From Agrocybe praecox (taxonomy: Eukaryota > Basidiomycota > Agaricomycetes > Agaricales > Agrocybaceae): a DNA stretch of 64,000 bases. Position 1 is the stretch's first letter. Every line of letters starts with the position of its first letter. The position numbers and the translations under genes are program-made. Shown here piece after piece: positions 58,193-64,000 of the stretch. Below the pieces are notes generated by a model. The model was not told the origin of the DNA, did not search any database, and saw only the letters and a program-made list of their open reading frames with translations. The stretch spans positions 3,263,618-3,327,617 of the forward strand of contig OZ024850.1 in the NCBI GenBank assembly GCA_964017145.1, read 5' to 3'.

Positions 58193-58430
58193 TGCAATGA
58201 TGCGATCCCAAAAAGGAAGCGATGACCAAGAGACAAATCCATTACACTGCGTTGATCTCGTAAAGAGAGTCAATGAAGGGAAAACTAGCTACTTATATAG
58301 GATGTACAATAGGAGGCTAATGTGTAACTAAATGATAATGTTTCTGAAATAATACTGAACTAGGAAGAAATAAAAGAAGGAATAAAAATAGAACGAGATA
58401 AGATTAGATAAGTCGGTGGGAATTCATGAC
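58193..58430 (-). mobile_element. Insertion nested in the right arm, solo-LTR-like (copy B)
   Basis: Homologue of copy A in the same orientation, at a different point of the palindrome, flanked by GATTTG at 58,187-58,192 and 58,431-58,436. Having the same unit at two unrelated sites, each with its own short duplication, shows two separate insertions rather than part of the palindrome. It is slightly shorter than copy A through small deletions. Confidence 0.6.
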
Positions 58431-59034
58431 GATTTGCCGACCTGACTTTGAAAATGCACATGTTTTAATGCCGAGATTTGCCGAATTGACTTTCTTGAAA
58501 GTCGTAACAGGGTCATTTTTGTTTCTTACAAATCAGAGCAGCCAGATTCTTAATTCTTATTGATCATAACGGACCGACTTTCTTTTGTTAAAGCCCGATT
58601 GTAATTATTCGGTACATTCCGAATCAAAAATCGTCCAAAATATGTCACGATGCAAAATTGAAATTAGACCCAAATGTCCTAGCCTTTCACGTCATGAATT
58701 CGGAATGTCCTAAAATAAATCAGGAAGATAATCAAACCCTGCCTACAGGCGTCCATGTGATACATTATTTTTGCATAACTCTTACGTGTTTTCTAACTTT
58801 TTAGGCAAGCAAAATATCAAAGATTATGTATTCATTGTATAAATTCTGCCAGCCGAATGATATTTGCATAATATCTGTGCGACTTTCTTGCATAATAAGG
58901 CGTCACATTTTTGACACTCCGACAAAATAATAAATGCATGTTTTGAGTCAAATTATGTAACACACTGTCTATGTGGTTTTTGCTTTATTTTCACATATTT
59001 TGAGCAAAAACACGTAACCCTGCATCTAGTGTAC

Positions 59035-59594
59035 TCTCGTCGGTTACGTTACCTATGATTCTGCTAACTGTGTGTAGAATTTCCCCTGCTTGCCCCCGCC
59101 GACTCTGTCCACCATCGACTTTTCCTATTCTTCGTCTAGAAACGTAGCTCCAACGTTTCAAATTCGAACACCCGATACACTCTCCTGAAATGCTCTAACT
59201 TTTCCGGCACCACAGGACATATGATTATAATAAATCCTCGCAGATAAACTAGCAGCATTCGACTTGTCTGGGTACCGACTTTGTTCTCAATACATTCAAT
59301 TACTGCCGGATTGCAAGGAAAGCGTCGGACTGTAATGTATGTTTTCCCTCCGACAAGTGCTTGCAATGGGGGGCCAAACCGAATCGCATTGGAATTTGGG
59401 GTTATCGTGCATTGTACTGGTCGCAAGGTGGAATTTGGGAAAGATAGTACGTCCGAAAAGCACGTTGAATTCCCTTGCCTCGTCGATTTAAAGGGAGATA
59501 GATATACGAATGGGAGAGCATAAAAGGTCCAGTCTCAGACAAACTCGATATCATCAAGCTCTCTCTTCTCTCTTCTGTCCCTAGGTCCCTGGAG
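59035..59594. other. Spacer upstream of the second RTA1-like gene
   Basis: About 0.56 kb. CATAAAAGG near 59,519 is a possible TATA motif 75 bases before the ATG at 59595. No gene was seen. Confidence 0.45.
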
Positions 59595-61089
59595 ATGTCT
59601 CTCAACAATGGAACAGGTAATTGGTCCCCACTCCAAGAAATTTACAATGAAGAAACGCTAATTACAAACGGTTTTGACTTTGACGTCCAACAGAACTCTC
59701 TATAGCAGAGCAGTCTGAATACAACTACATTCCGTCTCGGACAGTGGCTATAATCATGTTAGTCCTGTTTAGCTTATCTACGGGTACGTTGAAAAGTGCA
59801 ATTTCAACGTTACTCGGATAACCTGAGCTGAACGTAACGTATGTCAAGCTCTTCATTTTGGACAAGCTCTGCGGTATCGTCTGTACTGGCTTCTTCCAAC
59901 CGCATGCCTATGTGGAATCGCGGAGATTCTTGGATGGTCCGGAAGACTCTGGTCGAGCTTTTCACCTCTTCTCGACATTCCTTTTGAAATCCAGTGAGTC
60001 TTCAACATGTATTGTAACGAATTGTCTAGTCTAGATTTATTGTTAACCTTGAATAGAATCTCGAGCACCATCTTGGCGCCTACGCCGCTCCTTGCTGCGA
60101 ATTTCATCATATTTGGGAGGATCATTCACCGGCTTGGGCACCAGTACAGTCGTTTGAATCCAAGGCTCTGTACGTATTCGCATATTTTATATAATTATTT
60201 TTTTTGAGCCCATTGCTGACTCTAACACAGATACCATCATATTTTGTGCCTGCGTGAGCATCCTTGCCTTCACTTCCCCTCTGATCAAAATAATGGTTGC
60301 GTAGTTCTGACAAGCTTGTACATGCTCAGGATACGATCTCTCTCGTCGTACAGGGTCTTGGAGGTGGGTTAGCCTCATCTGCAGACGACGAAGCGGGGGC
60401 TAATAGGGTAAATTACTCTTTCGCTCGATTATTATCAGAAATAAATTTATCGATTTGTTTTTAGGGAGGAAACATAATGCTCGGAGGCATAGCGTTCCAA
60501 CTCGGTAAGTTAAAATGGCGCATTTTCTTTGCATTCTAATTTATTTTTTCATCGTACAGTCGTCATCATATTCTACGTCTTAATATCTGTGGAATACTTC
60601 GTTCGCTATGCCATCAACTCTCCGATTTCTTCCAGGATCGAGGGCATTCGCAAGGATAATGGAGTGCTAGAGTTAAAGGACTTGATTCCTGGACGCTTCA
60701 CTTTCAAGCTCAAGGCTATGACCGGTGCTTTACTTTTCAACACGACTGTCCTGTTCATTCGGTACAGTACTTCTACGACTTTGGGAACATTGTAGTAGCT
60801 AACTCTACGCGCAGTGCTATATATCGTTTGATCGAGCTATCAGATGGGTGGAATGGGAGGATCATAAGCACTGAACGATACTTCAGTGCGTTTATTTCCT
60901 TTTTTTTCCCCTACATTCATTTCCATTTCGTCGTCGTCCGAAATTCTGACATCCCAAAATTGCACAGACATCCTTGACGGAGCAATGGTAATTCTGGCCA
61001 TATACACCATGAACATCATTCATCCTGGAATTTTCCTCGATGAACCTGAGGAGAAACTGGTCCAGGAGAAGACCCACAGCGAAGTTTAG
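59595..61089 (+). CDS. RTA1-like multi-pass membrane protein (copy 2)
   Basis: Ten exons (59595-59616, 59694-59783, 59849-59993, 60057-60169, 60231-60253, 60330-60407, 60465-60504, 60560-60761, 60815-60885, 60968-61089) give 301 residues. Exons of 145, 113, 23, 40 and 71 bases match copy 1 at 20.9 kb exactly in length and order. Family words include AEILGWSGRLWSSF, TPLLAANFIIFGRII, DTISLVVQGLGGG, GGNIMLGGIAFQL, IELSDGWNGRIIST and NILDGAMVILAIYTMNIIHPGIF. The long Ser/Pro loop of copy 1 is shorter here and charged. As with other RTA1 proteins, a role in lipid movement or sterol-like stress resistance at a membrane is inferred from the family. Confidence 0.87.
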
Positions 61090-61944
61090 GTGTAATAGGT
61101 GTTCTGATCTGATTGAGTTGTTTATTGTATGATTCTATGTGCACATTAATAATAATAAGGGTCGTCGTTGGCTCTCCTGCATAATTGCCTGTCCACAGAT
61201 ACCGCACGCGTGTTTTCATGCAGCTACGAATGAGAGGAAATGGAGAAACAAATCTATTAATCCACCCATTCCACAGATTACCGATATCCACAGCGGACAG
61301 CGGGATCCAGGCTCGACGTCGCAGGGCAGAATATGTCTTCTAGAAAAAGGCACCTTAATATGATCCTTCAAGCTTGTAAATTCTTCGATTCTTCTTCTTT
61401 CTGAAAGTACTGATTATATATTCCTCGCTGGTAGAACTCGCTCCTAAGGCTATTGTGTTTGGCCTCGGGACGTAAGACTCGGAAAATTCACCAAGCATCT
61501 CGGAATGAACGTAATTTTGAACGTTGCAGCCTCGTAGAACAAAAATGACAGGTGTCGGTACTTCGGGCTTATACACTAACCCTCTCATATGTCCGACTTT
61601 GAGGCCTTCTTAGACGACTTTGCGACTACACGAATCAGTACATATCATCACTCAGCACTCATTTTTCGTGCCCATCCACCATGCATACCTTGGTATTCTA
61701 TTGAATATTGGTAAGGCCGAGCGCGACCTACGCAGGCACATGATACCGAGCCCTACGTTCGCCATCGGTTGCGTCATTTTATGGCTGACACATTAAACTC
61801 GGTAAGCAAGACAGCGTTACTGCCGGTAGGGTTCTATCTATACAGCTATATAATTGATGAATCAATGTCTGGCAGCACATTCTTGAAAACCACTCACCCC
61901 CGCCCCGAATCTTTATTTCTAGCTCGACTTGGAAGCAGCACAAT
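61090..61944. other. Intergenic stretch
   Basis: 855 bases without a recognised gene. Short frames on both strands lack motifs. Confidence 0.45.
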
Positions 61945-63485
61945 ATGGCTCCTGTGACAAACGGTCGTATCATTTTCAATGCTCTTCCTGATGGTGGGTC
62001 TCGTTCAGCTCGCGCAGTAGAGTCCAGTTCATATTGTGGCCCTATCTTTCTTTCTTAGGATACCCCGAACCCGGAAAGACGACGGTTTACGATGCCTCAG
62101 AAACGATCGATCCTGATACCGTCCCTCTTGACGGAGGGTTCTTGATTAAGACCCTTGAATTCTCCATTGACCCTTATATGAGAGGCCGTATGCGCCATCC
62201 GTCTGTAAAATCATATTCTCCCCCATTCGCACTCGGAGAAAAGTGAATCATAGCCTTATCTGATCCGCATTTCTTATGATGTTCTAACATGTACGCCGCA
62301 GTTTATATTCTCATGGTGTCGGCGTGGTTGTTCGTTCAGAAAATTCTTCAGTGAAAGCCGGAGATCATCTTTATGGGGTTCTCGGTGAGTATTCGATATT
62401 ATTATCTTTCAAAACCGCACTAATGCAAAATTACAACGATAATAAGAACACAGGCACTATATTGTAAAGAAAGATCTCGGAGTACTTGAGATCATCGACA
62501 ATCCTAACAACCTACCCTGGTCCACCTTCCTTGGCGTACTGGGAATGCCAGGTCAGAAACTCTTTTATTTTTTGTCTTTAAATGTATTAATAACCAAGTA
62601 AAGGTAAAACCTCATATTACGCTTGGAAGGAATATTCGAAAGCGAAGAAGGTATCTGACAATCATTCTGTGTTTCTCTGGTTGGCTTATGTACCAAATAT
62701 TCAGGGAGAGACGGTATTCGTGTCCACTGGAGCTGGCCCAGTCGGATCGTGAGTCCGAATATATGATCTCCCATTTACTGATTCTCAAACCAGATCATAA
62801 AGCCTCGTCATCCAGCTGGCTAAGAGGGATGGATTGAAAGTGATTGCTTCCGCCGGCTCGGAGGAAAAGGTGCAATTCATGAAGGAAATTGGCGCAGACG
62901 TCGCTTTCAACTACAAGACGACCAGCACCAAGGATGTTCTCGTGAAAGAAGGTCCTATCGATATGTGAGTATTTGCAGCGGTGTATAGCCCTGCATGTTT
63001 TTGATTCCGAGAATGTTATAGCTACTGGGATAACGTGGGTGGAGAAACTTTAGATGCCGCATTAAAAGAAATGGCTCTTAATGGTCGTATCATTGTAAGT
63101 CAGATCAATGCTGGTACTTCCAATCATCAATTTCTGCTTTCCCATTAGATATGTGGAATGATTTCTGGGTATAACAACGGACACGCGACTGGTATTAAGG
63201 TATGTTCACTTCTCCGATACTGATGAAAGCTTTTTTATTGACGTCCCTCAGAACTTGTACGAAATGATTGCGAAGTCCCTTACGATCAACGGGTTTGTCG
63301 TTGGTCGTCTGGAAGACAGTCATGGCGCCGACTTCCGTGCCACTGTACCGCCTCTCGTCGCCTCTGGGGAAATAAAACACAGAGAGCATATCTGGAACGG
63401 CTTAGAAACTATCGGAGATGTTATTTTGGCTGTTCAGAAGGGAACGAACACTGCGAAAGCAATCGTCCACGTCGCTGACGGGTAA
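61945..63485 (+). CDS. NADPH-dependent 2-alkenal reductase-like MDR oxidoreductase (copy 3)
   Basis: Ten exons (61945-61993, 62059-62242, 62302-62384, 62447-62551, 62604-62650, 62705-62748, 62803-62964, 63022-63094, 63149-63199, 63252-63485) give 343 residues. It starts MAPVTNGRIIFNALPDG, closest in this respect to copy 1. It has LGVLGMPGKTSYYAWKEYSKAKKGETVFVSTGAGPVGS and the C-terminal PPLVASGEIKHREHIWNGLETIG. The 91-base exon 5 of the other copies is split here by an intron after AAGAAG (62,651-62,704). The acceptor of exon 4 (AATAAG at 62,446) is a weak choice made because the nearby CACAG gives an immediate stop. It is expected to be a zinc-free, NADPH-using cytosolic reductase of unsaturated carbonyls. 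Confidence 0.84.
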
Positions 63486-63924
63486 TTTTATAATGTAAAT
63501 ATATTTTCCGCCAATATATAAATGCTGGGCTCGAAGGTCTGTTCCCAGTGCTGATCTATTCCACAGAGATTAGATCAGATTAGGTTATAAATGTTGCGGA
63601 CATTGCCACAAATCCAAAAATAGTACTTACTGTAGTTGTGCGTGACGGCCATCAAGCCACTTTTGACCTTCAAACCCGTACCCATTTCTGTTCCATTCTG
63701 CATCCACATGTGCTGACTAAAGACTTACTAATCAAAGCTCGCATTCATCGGATGGCTGGTAGATGCGTCATCGGATGCACCGTTAATCGCTCGACCATGC
63801 ACCAGACCTCAAGGTATAAATTGGAAGAGTCTATGGCGGGTCTCGATCAGAAAGATCCTCTACTATTCTGAAACACACTTCTTGTTCATTTTATTTTCCA
63901 ACAATCTTTGAAGAAAACCTCACA
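63486..63924. other. Spacer and promoter of the last gene
   Basis: TATAAAT at 63,817-63,823 lies about 100 bases before ATG 63925. An open frame at 63,638-63,871 overlaps this promoter and is not believed to be a gene. Confidence 0.45.
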
Positions 63925-64000
63925 ATGCCAGCTGTAATCAACAGACGAGTACTTTTCAATGCTGTACCGGACGGTTAGTGTCACATTAATATTTAGTTTC
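63925..64000 (+). CDS. 2-alkenal reductase-like MDR oxidoreductase (copy 4), first exon only, cut by window end
   Basis: ATG 63925 begins MPAVINRRVLFNAVPDG, the same N-terminal block as in copies 1-3. The first exon is 49 bases (63,925-63,973) before a GTTAGT donor, exactly the first-exon length in copies 1 and 3. The rest lies beyond the window. It is in tandem, same strand, with copy 3. Confidence 0.8.

Larger units (their letters stand above)
56634..59034. mobile_element. Palindromic non-autonomous DNA transposon, CACTA-like, with target duplication TAC
   Basis: The element runs from 56,637 to 59,031 (2,395 bases). It begins CACTAGATGCAGGGTTACGT and ends with the reverse complement, and the two halves match over nearly their whole length. 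The spacer in the middle is about 57,790-57,915. TAC is present on both sides (56,634-56,636 and 59,032-59,034). CACTA...TAGTG ends with a three-base target duplication fit the CACTA (EnSpm) superfamily. There is no transposase frame, so movement must have relied on another copy. The few arm-to-arm mismatches suggest it is not very old. Confidence 0.85.

Noticed and set aside
57228..58430. Reading the nested 245-base units as part of the palindromic transposon
   Set aside because: They are in direct, not inverted, orientation and sit at non-mirrored sites with their own flanking duplications.
63638..63871. 77-codon frame before the last gene
   Set aside because: Overlaps the likely promoter, no motif, no splice support.

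Overview
The window looks like nuclear DNA of a filamentous basidiomycete, most likely an Agaricomycete. Almost every gene is split by many short introns (about 45-70 bases, GT...AG). The families fit that group: fungal-specific glutathione transferases, glyoxal (copper-radical) oxidases, RTA1-like and DUF4436 membrane proteins, a FunK1-type kinase and an AIM9-like phosphotransferase. No rRNA, tRNA or CRISPR array was recognised. Exon joins given here were worked out by hand from splice consensus, reading frame and comparison of paralogues inside the window. The total exon length was divisible by three in every fully resolved gene.

Layout. 1-14.5 kb: a scattered array of glutathione transferases (four intact, two broken), separated by two lineage-type hypothetical genes. 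14.5-18.1 kb (minus): two intact medium-chain reductases of the 2-alkenal reductase type. 18.4-20.1 kb (minus): a DUF4436 membrane protein. 20.9-22.5 kb (minus): an RTA1-like membrane protein. 25.4-27.1 kb (plus): eIF3 subunit e, the one clear housekeeping gene. 27.5-44.8 kb: a redox block containing two D-lactate dehydrogenases, two glyoxal oxidases and two PNPOx-ferredoxin-reductase fusions. 45.4-48.8 kb: a hypothetical protein and a FunK1 kinase. 49.9-54.35 kb: an inverted copy of 16.33-20.87 kb, with DUF4436 intact but the reductase broken. 54.4-56.2 kb: a damaged AIM9/APH-like gene. 56.6-59.0 kb: a long palindromic transposon with CACTA...TAGTG ends and two nested insertions. 59.6-64 kb (plus): a second RTA1-like gene, another intact alkenal reductase and the first exon of one more.

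Nearly everything here is duplicated. The gene content is compatible with handling of reactive carbonyls and electrophiles: glyoxal oxidases oxidise aldehydes and make H2O2, D-lactate dehydrogenase drains the product of methylglyoxal detoxification, alkenal reductases remove unsaturated carbonyls, and GSTs conjugate or cleave electrophiles. This link is inference from family knowledge; the sequence shows only co-location and duplication.
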